A stretch of 32,993 nucleotides of DNA. Source: Dehalococcoidales bacterium. Its GTDB lineage: Bacteria; Chloroflexota; Dehalococcoidia; Dehalococcoidales; RBG-16-60-22. Numbering within the stretch: position 1 is the first letter of the stretch; each line of letters opens with the position of its first letter. Below are positions 1-7,160 of the stretch, one piece after another. The DNA lies in contig JAFGPF010000021.1 of NCBI GenBank assembly GCA_016926115.1, positions 1-32,993 of the forward strand. Reading direction: 5' to 3'. The translations under genes were made by a program, and so were the position numbers. The notes below the pieces were generated by a model. It saw only the letters and a program-made list of their open reading frames with translations, did no database searches and was not told the origin of the DNA.

Positions 1-348
1 GCCGCCGGAGCCAGGTTCATCCAGACGCAGGCGGTCTACGATGCTGGTAACTTCGCCAATTTCATGAAAAGGGTGGAGAAGTTCAAAGTACCCATCCTGG
101 CGGGGGTAATACCGCTACGGTCCGCCGGTATGGCGAAGTATATGAACCGGAGCGTCGCCGGCGTCTTCGTGCCCGACGATTTGATTCAGAAGATGACCGA
201 CGCTCCCAAGGAAGACCGTGAGAAGACCGGTATCCAGATATGCGCCGATATCATCAAGCAGTTGAAACCTTACTGCCAGGGCGTGCATATCATGGCTATC
301 GGCTGGGAGAAGATAGTCCCGGACATCATCCAGGCAGCTGGTCTTTAG
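1..348 (+). CDS. metF: Methylenetetrahydrofolate reductase, C-terminal part (5' end outside window)
   Basis: The reading frame is open from base 1 to a TAG at 346-348 and gives the last 115 residues of a MetF-type protein. The opening stretch (AAGARFIQTQAVYD) is the conserved MetF signature in which the protein finds the flavin and folate site late in the TIM barrel. The next part, with its ILAGVIPLRS segment, is also typical of the family. The enzyme reduces 5,10-methylene-THF to 5-methyl-THF in the cytoplasm, which is the last methyl-branch step before AcsE. A full MetF is about 290-310 residues, so more than half lies to the left. A terminator follows directly. The first ATG in frame (64) is internal and is not a start. 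In acetogens a metV partner gene often lies next to metF; that could not be checked here. Confidence 0.88.
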   Translation, partial: AAGARFIQTQAVYDAGNFANFMKRVEKFKVPILAGVIPLRSAGMAKYMNRSVAGVFVPDDLIQKMTDAPKEDREKTGIQICADIIKQLKPYCQGVHIMAIGWEKIVPDIIQAAGL

Positions 349-369
349 AAATATTTAAGGAAAAGATAA

Positions 370-413
370 AATCCCCGGTGTTCATACTACGAATGTCGGG
401 GATTCTCTTTTTG
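370..413 (+). terminator. Rho-independent terminator after metF
   Basis: An 8-bp perfect stem (AATCCCCG at 370-377 with CGGGGATT at 397-404) encloses a 19-nt loop. The loop can itself pair TTC (381-383) with GAA (391-393). A CTCTTTTT tract follows at 405-412. It lies 22 nt after the metF stop codon. Confidence 0.8.
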
Positions 414-498
414 CCCTGGAAAAATTTTCTCGTTTTTTGCGCTGATTCAGAGAAATCGACCCCCGCCGGAGAAAGTGAAAATACCTCTCCGGCTCATC

Positions 499-526
499 TT
501 GACAATTTACCTCACCGATGTATAAT
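499..526 (+). promoter_or_regulatory. Consensus housekeeping promoter for the coiled-coil gene
   Basis: A perfect TTGACA (-35, 499-504) and a perfect TATAAT (-10, 521-526) are separated by 16 bp. Transcription should start near 533, giving a leader of about 45 nt with a Shine-Dalgarno-like GGGGGTGAT at 567-575 before the ATG at 578. Confidence 0.8.
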
Positions 527-577
527 AAGCCTGCAATTAACATTTTATTAGCTAAAAATCGTACCGGGGGGTGATTT

Positions 578-1945
578 ATGACGACCGATGAAGAAAAGAC
601 TGATGGTGCCGATGTGCTTGAAAAAATCAATGACAGGATAGAGTTGCTGAAGAAGCAACAGGAGCTGTTAAGTGAGCAGCAGAAACTTCTAAGTGAGCAG
701 CAAAAGCTCCAAACAACCGTGCAGTCCCAGGAGGCGAAAACCGCCAAGGCGATAGCCGACGAACTGAAAAACCAGGTTGCGGCGGAGTACGGCCTTGAAG
801 CGGAGAAAGCCAAGGCGCCGTTCGCTACGCTAGCCGGTGTTACAGCGGCGACGAAGGATATGGAACTGCCCACCGGCAAGGAAGGCACGATTACCATCGC
901 GGCCGGCACCGAGGGTACGGCCCTGCTGCGCAGTAAGAAACAGATGCTAATACTCCTGGACGCGGTCGCAGCGGAAATGGCGCGGGACTTTCCGGGCGGC
1001 GCGGTGATTGTAACCGAGGCGCAGCTTGATGAAGCTTACCAGGCGGACTTTTTTATGCGCAGACTGGCGGAACAGCGTGCGCATCTTAATGTCACGATTG
1101 AAAGGGCAACGCCGCAACCGGTGCAGCCGGAGGAAGAACCCGAGACTCCCATCACGCGGGCGTTTTCTACCCTCCCGAGTTTAGACATCGGCGATACGCT
1201 TAGTTTTATTTCGCCGCTCACGGCGGCCGTTCCGGCGACCACCGCCGCGGCCTACTCGCTGGGCTTTGTGATGGATACGGTCAACAGTCTGGCCAAGCTG
1301 TTCCGGGTCGACCGCACATTGAACGTCTTCGGCGCGGATACGGAAGCGGCCCAGATACTCGGCTATCTGCTCGAATCGAAAAGTCTAAAATTCATGGCGA
1401 ACCCGGTCTTGATGAGAGATGAAGTCCTCGATATCGCCGACAGCCTGACAGGGGAGTTGAACGAATTATTGAAAGGGGTTCACCGGGGCGAGGACCTGGT
1501 TGCGGAGCTTAAAAAAATATCTGACGACGAGGATAAAAAGAAGCTCTACGAGTTACCCGGAGACGCTGTTATCGATGAGCTTAAGTCACAGGTTAAGGCC
1601 GCCAGAGAGCTTCTGGATGGTATCCATCCGGCTAAGAAACCGGACGAGTTCTGGAAAAAGGTAAAGGGCGGACTTATCTTGAAGGCCATCGAGAAACGCT
1701 CCCGGATGCTGCTTGCCGTCAAAGCCCAGGCGGTACAGATTACCGAGAAAAGATGGTGGACCAGTGACCGCCTGTGTATGGCCGGCGAGGTCCAGGTACA
1801 TTACCGGGTCCTTGGTGATACCGGGAAGGTAGTCAAATCGGGGGTGCTGCTCAAGGCCTCCGGACTGGAGAGAGTCAAGTTCAATCAGGTGCCGTGGATA
1901 TCTTTCCCGGGGAATTCGCCGGAGAAACCGAAGACCGCTAAGTAA
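578..1945 (+). CDS. Coiled-coil protein of unknown function
   Basis: A 455-residue protein I do not recognise. Residues 13-60 form a strongly charged coiled coil with a repeated LLSEQQK heptad; the DNA there repeats AGTGAGCAGCA with a 21-bp period (671 and 692). Residues about 75-180 look globular, with an alternating strand and helix pattern (AGTEGTALLRSKKQMLILLD). A proline/glutamate linker follows (QPEEEPETP). A small-residue hydrophobic stretch around residues 208-236 could be one membrane-associated segment or a buried helix. The second half is helical and lysine-rich. No signal peptide and no catalytic motif are visible. The start is fixed by the ribosome site at 567-575 and the consensus promoter upstream. 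It stands alone between metF and genes on the other strand. A structural or scaffold role is possible, but I assign no function. Confidence 0.8.
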   Translation: MTTDEEKTDGADVLEKINDRIELLKKQQELLSEQQKLLSEQQKLQTTVQSQEAKTAKAIADELKNQVAAEYGLEAEKAKAPFATLAGVTAATKDMELPTGKEGTITIAAGTEGTALLRSKKQMLILLDAVAAEMARDFPGGAVIVTEAQLDEAYQADFFMRRLAEQRAHLNVTIERATPQPVQPEEEPETPITRAFSTLPSLDIGDTLSFISPLTAAVPATTAAAYSLGFVMDTVNSLAKLFRVDRTLNVFGADTEAAQILGYLLESKSLKFMANPVLMRDEVLDIADSLTGELNELLKGVHRGEDLVAELKKISDDEDKKKLYELPGDAVIDELKSQVKAARELLDGIHPAKKPDEFWKKVKGGLILKAIEKRSRMLLAVKAQAVQITEKRWWTSDRLCMAGEVQVHYRVLGDTGKVVKSGVLLKASGLERVKFNQVPWISFPGNSPEKPKTAK

Positions 1946-1999
1946 AGTAAATATAAATGGGGGCAGGGGTATAGGATAATAGAGGCCTGCGGCCCGGTA

Positions 2000-2352
2000 T
2001 TATTGTTCTGCCGCAGCTATTTCCTCGAGGTTTTTTCTACCCTCCGGCACATCAAGTAACTCACAGGTCTGAAATTCCGGGCATACCCCGCAGCTAATTA
2101 ATCCGCTTTTTTACAGCAGCCTTTGACAGGGAACAGCCTGAAGCCGTAGAAAACGTCGTCTCCCTCATACCGACAACCCCGGCAGTTAAGCTGTTTCGGG
2201 TCGAGCTTGTCGATGCCCCAGTATTTTTCGGCATCTTCCTGCCACCGTTTCACTGTTTCCGGTTTCAGTTCTTTTCCATATACCATCGCCCGGTATATGT
2301 TGCATTCCTCACAGTCACAGCCGCAGTAGCCCAGTTCCTCTCTTGTTTTAAT
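2000..2352 (-). pseudogene. DUF3795-like zinc protein, frameshifted and lacking a normal start codon
   Basis: Read on the minus strand, the frame begins with LGYCGCDCEECNIYRAMVYG, the cysteine-rich opening typical of DUF3795 proteins, and continues through LNCRGCRYEGDD to a TAA at 2098-2100. The next reading frame then resumes the family pattern (SCGVCPEFQTCELL, then RKNLEEIA) and ends at TAA 2000-2002. One extra A in the A6 run at 2105-2110 would join both parts into a protein of about 117 residues. No ATG, GTG or TTG precedes the first cysteines in frame. The only plausible site is ATT at 2350-2352, where a homologue would have Met-Lys-Thr-Arg-Glu-Glu. The ATG at 2284-2286 would discard the first four cysteines. 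It may be a decayed gene, a sequencing indel or a real frameshift site. The biochemical function of the family is unknown. Confidence 0.65.
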
Positions 2353-2418
2353 AGTACACGTTTTTTTATACAGTTAATACTATTTGGAGAGCAGGTTATG
2401 AGGTGTGGTAAAGGCAAT

Positions 2419-2435
2419 CAGGGCTCACGGCCCTG
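2419..2435 (-). terminator. Possible weak terminator after the zinc-ribbon gene
   Basis: A perfect 6-bp inverted repeat (CAGGGC 2419-2424, GCCCTG 2430-2435) with a 5-nt loop lies 12 nt beyond the stop of the gene at 2448. On the minus strand it is followed by ATTGCCTTT, which is a poor U tract, so termination is only likely. Confidence 0.4.
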
Positions 2436-2447
2436 TTGATGGTGCTA

Positions 2448-2681
2448 TCAGCCGCCGGGCGGGCAGGCTTCCGACTTGACGATGTCCAGTCTCTTGATGT
2501 CCTTACTGCCGCACCCGGGGCAGGTACGGTTCTTCTCTTCGGTGGGACCCTTCGGCGCCGGCATCTCGAATTTGTGCCCGCACGCGTTGCATTCGTACTG
2601 CCAGGCGGGCGGACCGTAAGGGCAGGCGATACCTTCCGACGCGTCCGGTTCGGGTATCCTGGTTTCACTCTGTTGTGCCAT
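2448..2681 (-). CDS. Small FmdB-like C4 zinc-ribbon protein
   Basis: A 77-residue soluble protein. Residues 29-65 form a zinc ribbon: Cys31-x2-Cys34 in a YECNACGHKFE context and Cys54-x2-Cys57 in TCPGCGSKDI. This pattern is shared with FmdB/YfcZ-like putative regulatory zinc ribbons, whose partners are mostly unknown. Cys20 and the final cysteine near the PPGG end are extra and need not bind metal. No Shine-Dalgarno sequence precedes the ATG. Instead a TATAAT lies 6 bp upstream, so the message probably starts at the ATG itself. The gene is divergent from queA, with 86 bp between start codons, and does not overlap the real queA start. Confidence 0.75.
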   Translation of the reverse strand: MAQQSETRIPEPDASEGIACPYGPPAWQYECNACGHKFEMPAPKGPTEEKNRTCPGCGSKDIKRLDIVKSEACPPGG

Positions 2682-2687
2682 ACTACT

Positions 2688-2693
2688 ATTATA
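2688..2693 (-). promoter_or_regulatory. -10 element giving a probable leaderless transcript
   Basis: A perfect TATAAT on the minus strand is placed so that transcription would begin at or within a base or two of the ATG at 2681. No good -35 hexamer is visible 16-18 bp upstream, and no ribosome site lies between the -10 box and the ATG. Confidence 0.5.
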
Positions 2694-2767
2694 CCATTTA
2701 TAAACAATACATTGCCTTTCTTAATGACACACGGTATCATGGAGGGAGCAATCCCCGGGTAATATTC

Positions 2768-3787
2768 ATGAAAACGAGCGATTTCGATTACGACCTTCCC
2801 GCCGGGCTTATTGCCCAGACACCCATCGAACCCAGAGACCATTCCCGTCTCATGGTGCTGAACAGGCGGGAGGAATCCATAGAGCACAGGCGGTTTTATG
2901 ATATCGTCAACTATCTGAATGACGGCGATGTCCTGGTGTTCAACGACAGCCGCGTTATCCCCGCCCGTCTCAAGGGCAGGAGGGCCGGCAGCGGGGGCAA
3001 GGTGGAGCTGCTCCTGCTGAGGCGCACGGACGACAATGTCTGGGAAGCGCTGGCAAAGCCCGCCAAAAGACTGCAAGTCGGGGCTGAAGTGGAGATAAAC
3101 GGTGAAGAAATCATTGCAGAGGTTATCGGGGTTGGGGACAGGGGCATGAGGACGGTGCGCTTTACCGATGAATCGTCCCTGCTGGTGGCGGGTGAAGTGC
3201 CGCTACCCCCTTATATCCGCACGCCGCTGGAGAACGCGGAGCGGTACCAGACCGTCTACGCCCGGGTCGCCGGCAGCGTGGCGGCGCCCACGGCGGGTCT
3301 GCACTTTACTCCCGATTTACTCAAGAAAATCGAGGATAAGGGCGTACGCTGCCGGTTCGTGACGCTGCACGTGGGGCTGGACACGTTCCGCCCGGTTACC
3401 GAGGAAGACCCCCGCGAGCATACCATTTATCGGGAATACGGTGTAATCGATGAAGAAGTCGTCGGTGAGTTATCCGTGGCAAAGGCGGAGGGACGAAGAA
3501 TCATATGTGTCGGCACTACCTCGGTGAGGTTGCTGGAGCAGGCGGCAGGGGTCGGCAGGCCCGAACGGCCGGAGCATTTCCAGGGGTGGGTGGACCTGTA
3601 TATTCTGCCGGGACACCGTTTCCGCATGGTCGACGCCATGGTTACCAACTTTCACCTGCCCAGGTCCACGCTGCTGATGCTGGTAACGGCATTCGGCGGC
3701 AGTGAGCTTATCAATAAGGCTTACCGGGAAGCAATCGAGCGGAAATACCGATTTTACAGCTTCGGCGATGCGATGCTGGTAATATAA
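2768..3787 (+). CDS. queA: S-adenosylmethionine:tRNA ribosyltransferase-isomerase
   Basis: A 339-residue QueA, the usual family length. It transfers and isomerises the ribosyl part of SAM onto 7-deazaguanine at the wobble base of GUN tRNAs, making epoxyqueuosine in the cytoplasm. Conserved parts seen are the opening MKTSDFDYDLPAGLIAQTP, the DVLVFNDSRVIPARL block near residues 55-70, the PLPPYI loop, the YARVAGSVAAPTAGLHFT block near residue 165, and the C-terminal DAMVTNFHLPRSTLLMLV and YRFYSFGDAM blocks. The frame is open further upstream to 2675, but the family start is the ATG at 2768. The best ribosome site (GGAGGG, 2741-2746) is 21 nt away, which is unusually far. It is a housekeeping gene with no functional link to its neighbours. 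Confidence 0.95.
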   Translation: MKTSDFDYDLPAGLIAQTPIEPRDHSRLMVLNRREESIEHRRFYDIVNYLNDGDVLVFNDSRVIPARLKGRRAGSGGKVELLLLRRTDDNVWEALAKPAKRLQVGAEVEINGEEIIAEVIGVGDRGMRTVRFTDESSLLVAGEVPLPPYIRTPLENAERYQTVYARVAGSVAAPTAGLHFTPDLLKKIEDKGVRCRFVTLHVGLDTFRPVTEEDPREHTIYREYGVIDEEVVGELSVAKAEGRRIICVGTTSVRLLEQAAGVGRPERPEHFQGWVDLYILPGHRFRMVDAMVTNFHLPRSTLLMLVTAFGGSELINKAYREAIERKYRFYSFGDAMLVI

Positions 3788-3802
3788 TGTATTCAAGTTT
3801 TT

Positions 3803-3831
3803 TTGACATTAATCAGGGCATAAGATATCCT
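3803..3831 (+). promoter_or_regulatory. Promoter for the AOR-DUF362 pair
   Basis: TTGACA (3803-3808), a 17-bp spacer and TATCCT (3826-3831). A leader of about 65 nt follows, ending in a perfect GGAGGT at 3891-3896, 5 nt before the ATG at 3902. Confidence 0.65.
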
Positions 3832-3901
3832 GAAAAAGCTGATATTCGTCATTCTTAATCAAATCCATCTGTAAGATACTTTGCTTTTTTGGAGGTAACA
3901 C

Positions 3902-5749
3902 ATGGCACGAGGTTACATGGGCAAATTTCTCTGGGTTGACCTTTCTAAAAAGACGATAGAAGAAGAAGAGCTTGACGAAGAGCTGTGCCGGAAGTATCTG
4001 GGGGGATACGGACTGGGTGCCCGGGTTATTTTCAGTCGGCAGAAGCCCGGCGCCGACCCGCTGGGACCGGACAGCATTATCGGTATTATGACGGGACCTC
4101 TCACCGGCACCGACGGACTCGGGGGTTCGCGGTATATCATGGTGGGAAAGTCGCCGCTGACGGGTGGCTGGGGCGATGCCAACTCGGGGGGTTCTGTCGG
4201 TCCGTACCTGAAATTCTCCGGGTACGATGCGGTATTCTTCATCGGCATCTCGGACAAGCCCGTCTATCTACTGATTGATAACGGCAAAGCCGAACTCAAA
4301 GACGCAGACAAGATATGGGGAAAAGATACCTTCGAGACCGAGGATATACTCAGGGAAGAGCACGGCAAAGACATGGAAGTGGCGTGCATAGGGCAGGCGG
4401 GAGAGAAGGTCGCCCTGATTGCCTCGGTAATGAATAACAAGGGACGTGCCGCCGGGCGTTCCGGCCTGGGCGCCGTGATGGGCGCCAAGAAACTCAAGGC
4501 GATTGCCCTGAAGGGTAAGATAACGGTGCCCGTTGCCGAGCCTGAAAAGCTCAAGGAAATGAGGAAGAAGCATACCGCCGAACTCGGAGGCCACATATTC
4601 ACGCTCCGGGAATTCGGCACGCCCACGATATATACCATGTGCTGCGAGATGGATGACGCGCCGACCAAGAACTGGACGGGTGTGGCAGGAATCGACCTCC
4701 CGACCTATACAAGTTGTGGCGCCGAGAAAGTGGTGGCCAAACAGGAACGAAAGTACGGTTGCTGGCGCTGTCCCATTGCCTGCGGCGGCGTCATGAAGGC
4801 CGGAACGGGTGAGTACAAATACAGGGAAGGAGCGCACAAACCCGAGTACGAAACGTTAGCCATGTTCGGCAGCAATTGCGCCAACGATAATCTGGACTCG
4901 ATAATCGTTGCCAGTGATATCTGCAATCGCTACGGACTGGACAGCATTTCCACCGGCGCATGTATTGCTTTTACGATTGAATGTTATGAGAATGGCGTTA
5001 TTACTAAAGAAGACACTGATGGACTGGAGATGACCTGGGGTAATCATAAGTCAATCGTCGCCATGACGGAGAAGCTGGCCAAACGCGAGGGGTTCGGCGA
5101 TATTATCGCCGACGGGGTTAAGAAAGCCGCGGAGAAAATCGGCAGGGGCGCCGAGAAATATGCCATGCACGTCGGCGGGCAGGAATTCGCCGCACACGAC
5201 CCGAGGGGAGGCTGGGGATTTGCCACCGGCTACGGGACGGACCCCACTCCCGGCAGGCATACCCAGGGGGGCGGCATGGTGCCGCCCGGGGTCGATATTC
5301 CCCAGATTGAGAGGAGTGTCCTGAAGGGCAGGGGGACCCATCATAAAATAAGCACCAACTTCTCGCACGCCACCAATTCGCTGGGAATGTGCAATTTCGT
5401 TATCGGGGGCTTTCCCCACGTCGATACGTTGATGGATTCTCTGAAGGCGATTACCGGCTGGGATGACCTTACTCCCGAAGAGCTGATAAAGACCGGCGAG
5501 CGGATTACCAATATGCGGCAGGCGTTCAACGTGCGTGAAGGTTTGAAGATGCCCTTTAAGTACCCGGACAGGATGCTCGGCAAACCGCCCAAGACGGTCG
5601 GACCGCGCGCCGGTACTACCATGACCGAGCAGGATATCTTCGACGAGTACCTGGAGGAAATGGACTGGGACAAAGAGACGGGCAAGCCGAGCAAGAAGAA
5701 ACTGCTGGAGCTCGGGCTTAACGACGTGGCGAGTGTACTCTGGCCTTAG
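3902..5749 (+). CDS. Tungsten-dependent aldehyde:ferredoxin oxidoreductase (AOR family)
   Basis: A 615-residue AOR-family protein, the normal length. These cytoplasmic enzymes interconvert aldehydes and carboxylic acids with ferredoxin, using a tungsten bis-pterin cofactor. The N-terminal pterin-binding domain shows GKFLWVDLSKK, YLGGYGLGARVI, a TGPLTGTDG segment, and RSGLGAVMGAKKLKAIALKG near residues 185-205. The [4Fe-4S] ligands are Cys287-x2-Cys290-x3-Cys294 (GCWRCPIACGG) and the distal Cys497 (LGMCNFV). No signal peptide is present. It has its own promoter and a strong ribosome site, and its stop codon lies 3 nt before the start of the DUF362 ferredoxin-like gene, so the two are co-transcribed and the latter may be its electron partner. 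The substrate is not predictable from sequence. Acetaldehyde/acetate would fit the acetyl-CoA pathway nearby, but that is inference. Confidence 0.9.
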   Translation: MARGYMGKFLWVDLSKKTIEEEELDEELCRKYLGGYGLGARVIFSRQKPGADPLGPDSIIGIMTGPLTGTDGLGGSRYIMVGKSPLTGGWGDANSGGSVGPYLKFSGYDAVFFIGISDKPVYLLIDNGKAELKDADKIWGKDTFETEDILREEHGKDMEVACIGQAGEKVALIASVMNNKGRAAGRSGLGAVMGAKKLKAIALKGKITVPVAEPEKLKEMRKKHTAELGGHIFTLREFGTPTIYTMCCEMDDAPTKNWTGVAGIDLPTYTSCGAEKVVAKQERKYGCWRCPIACGGVMKAGTGEYKYREGAHKPEYETLAMFGSNCANDNLDSIIVASDICNRYGLDSISTGACIAFTIECYENGVITKEDTDGLEMTWGNHKSIVAMTEKLAKREGFGDIIADGVKKAAEKIGRGAEKYAMHVGGQEFAAHDPRGGWGFATGYGTDPTPGRHTQGGGMVPPGVDIPQIERSVLKGRGTHHKISTNFSHATNSLGMCNFVIGGFPHVDTLMDSLKAITGWDDLTPEELIKTGERITNMRQAFNVREGLKMPFKYPDRMLGKPPKTVGPRAGTTMTEQDIFDEYLEEMDWDKETGKPSKKKLLELGLNDVASVLWP

Positions 5750-5752
5750 AGA

Positions 5753-6910
5753 ATGAAGAAAGTTATCAAGAAGTCCCGCGTAGCCCTGGTAGCCTGCGAT
5801 ACCTATAATAATAATGAAGTCTACGAGGCAGTAAAGAGGGGACTCGACCTCATCGGCGGGCTTGCCCGCTATGTAAAGTCCGGCGAGAAAATAGTCCTCA
5901 AGCCCAACGTACTTATCGGCGCCGCTCCGGAGAGGTGCGTCTGTACACATCCCGCCGTATTCCGGGCGGTCGGGAAAATACTCATCGAAGCCGGAGTAGA
6001 TGTGTCCTGCGGCGATTCCCCGGGTTTCGGGGGGTGCCGGGTCAATATGAGGCTGGCGGGCCTCAAGCAGGTGGCTGACGAGCTGGGTATACCCTTCGCC
6101 GACTTCTCCCATGGCAGGGTGGTCATGCATAAGGAAGCGCTCCTGAACCGGCGTTTTACTATCGCTAACGGCGTTCTCGATGCCGACGGACTGGTGAGCC
6201 TGCCCAAATTGAAAACGCACGGACTGACCCGGATGACCGGCGCCGTTAAGAACCAGTTCGGCTGTATTCCCGGATTTATTAAGGGACAGCACCACGCCCG
6301 GACTCCCGACCCCTTTGATTTTGCCACCATGCTCGTTGATTTGAATACGTTAATCAAATCCAGACTTTACATAATGGACGCCATCATGGCTATGGAAGGC
6401 AACGGACCCCGGAGCGGCAATCCCCGTAAGCTGGGCGTCATACTCGTCTCGGACGACCCCATTGCCCTGGACGCCGTCGCCTGCAAGCTCATCGACCTCG
6501 AACCATCCCTCGTGCCTACCTCCCAACCGGGCGAGAAGTCCGGACTGGGCACGTATCGCTATGAAAATATCGAAATCGTCGGCGATGACGTGGAAAAGTA
6601 TATCTGCCGGGACTTCGATGTGGTTCGCAAGCCACCCGTACCCGCCGCCGGCGGGCGTTTCGGAAGGTTTGTTAAAAGCCATGCCAGCCCGCGTCCGGTC
6701 ATCGACGGGAAACTGTGCACGGCCTGCGGTACGTGCGTTAAACACTGCCCGGTAGGACCGAAAGCGGTGGACTGGCTCCGCGGCGACGAGTCCCGTCCGC
6801 CTGTCTATAATTACGGCCGCTGTATCCGCTGTTTTTGCTGCCAGGAGATGTGCCCGGAAGGCGCTATCTCCGTCAAAGAACCGCTGCTCGGGAAACTGTT
6901 TTTCTCGTGA
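5753..6910 (+). CDS. DUF362 protein with C-terminal 2x[4Fe-4S] ferredoxin domain
   Basis: A 385-residue protein. Residues about 8-300 form a DUF362 domain, with blocks such as GEKIVLKPNVLIG, the AVGKILIEAGV helix, SLPKLKTHGLTRMTGAVKN and DPIALDAVACKLI. Residues 318-370 carry two [4Fe-4S] motifs: Cys322-x2-Cys325-x2-Cys328-x3-Cys332-Pro and Cys357-x2-Cys360-x2-Cys363-x3-Cys367-Pro. Such DUF362-ferredoxin proteins are widespread in anaerobes, and their reaction is not established. The start lies 3 nt after the AOR stop, with only a weak ribosome site, which suggests translational coupling. The likely role is electron transfer to or from the adjacent AOR, or assembly of its metal sites. Both are inferred from position only. 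Confidence 0.85.
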   Translation: MKKVIKKSRVALVACDTYNNNEVYEAVKRGLDLIGGLARYVKSGEKIVLKPNVLIGAAPERCVCTHPAVFRAVGKILIEAGVDVSCGDSPGFGGCRVNMRLAGLKQVADELGIPFADFSHGRVVMHKEALLNRRFTIANGVLDADGLVSLPKLKTHGLTRMTGAVKNQFGCIPGFIKGQHHARTPDPFDFATMLVDLNTLIKSRLYIMDAIMAMEGNGPRSGNPRKLGVILVSDDPIALDAVACKLIDLEPSLVPTSQPGEKSGLGTYRYENIEIVGDDVEKYICRDFDVVRKPPVPAAGGRFGRFVKSHASPRPVIDGKLCTACGTCVKHCPVGPKAVDWLRGDESRPPVYNYGRCIRCFCCQEMCPEGAISVKEPLLGKLFFS

Positions 6911-6973
6911 TAGGATAGACCGACTGGAGGAATGAGTCCTCGTATCATTAGTGGCTTAGCCCGCAGGTATTAT

Positions 6974-6996
6974 CCTTCTCCCTTGATTGGAGGAGG
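6974..6996. repeat. Hairpin in the convergent intergenic region
   Basis: CCTTCTCC (6974-6981) can pair with GGAGGAGG (6989-6996) across a 7-nt loop, with one G-U wobble. No T tract follows on either side, so a terminator role is doubtful. Confidence 0.4.
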
Positions 6997-7036
6997 CAGG
7001 GTGAGGGTGAACATAGTTACTCCTTTTGAAAAAGTC

Positions 7037-7076
7037 CCGATACACTCCGTTCATACGGGATTCCGTATGAAATCGG
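7037..7076. repeat. Perfect 9-bp inverted repeat with an outer stem
   Basis: TTCATACGG (7050-7058), a GATT loop, and CCGTATGAA (7063-7071). An outer pairing of CCGAT (7037-7041) with ATCGG (7072-7076) extends it with an unpaired 8-nt bulge on one side. On the minus strand a T5 run occurs about 16 nt after the inner stem, so it could act as a terminator for the gene ending at 7161, but the distance is poor. Its position between convergent genes also fits a bidirectional barrier. Confidence 0.55.
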
Positions 7077-7160
7077 AAGGGGATTAAGAGGGATTTTCTC
7101 TACCTATGTCGCCCTCGTATCGTCGGCGGCTTATCCCGTGGTATGCCTTCCCACCCCTTG

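Larger units (their letters stand above)
6939..7144. repeat. Imperfect direct repeat pair bounding a noncoding block
   Basis: A unit at 6939-6970 that opens CTCGTATCATTAGTGGCTTA recurs in altered form at 7114-7144, opening CTCGTATCGTCGGCGGCTTA. About 25 of 32 aligned positions agree, with one gap. The copies sit at the two ends of the 250-bp gap between convergent genes (stops at 6910 and 7161) and enclose two hairpins. I see no gene, tRNA or transposase reading frame inside. Confidence 0.55.

Noticed and set aside
1987..2016. CTGCGG...CCGCAG inverted repeat as a terminator of the coiled-coil gene
   Set aside because: The 6-bp stem has an 18-nt loop, no T tract directly follows, and it overlaps the end of the DUF3795 remnant.
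2675..2767. A 31-residue N-terminal extension of QueA
   Set aside because: The extension is low-complexity (YYYY), overlaps the divergent zinc-ribbon start, and the family begins at MKTSDF.
5051..6295. A 414-residue minus-strand reading frame
   Set aside because: It spans the junction of AOR and DUF362 on the opposite strand and has no family signature or ribosome site.
6911..7160. A tRNA or small RNA gene in the largest intergenic gap
   Set aside because: No cloverleaf, CCA end or clear promoter and terminator pair was found; only repeats and hairpins are supported.
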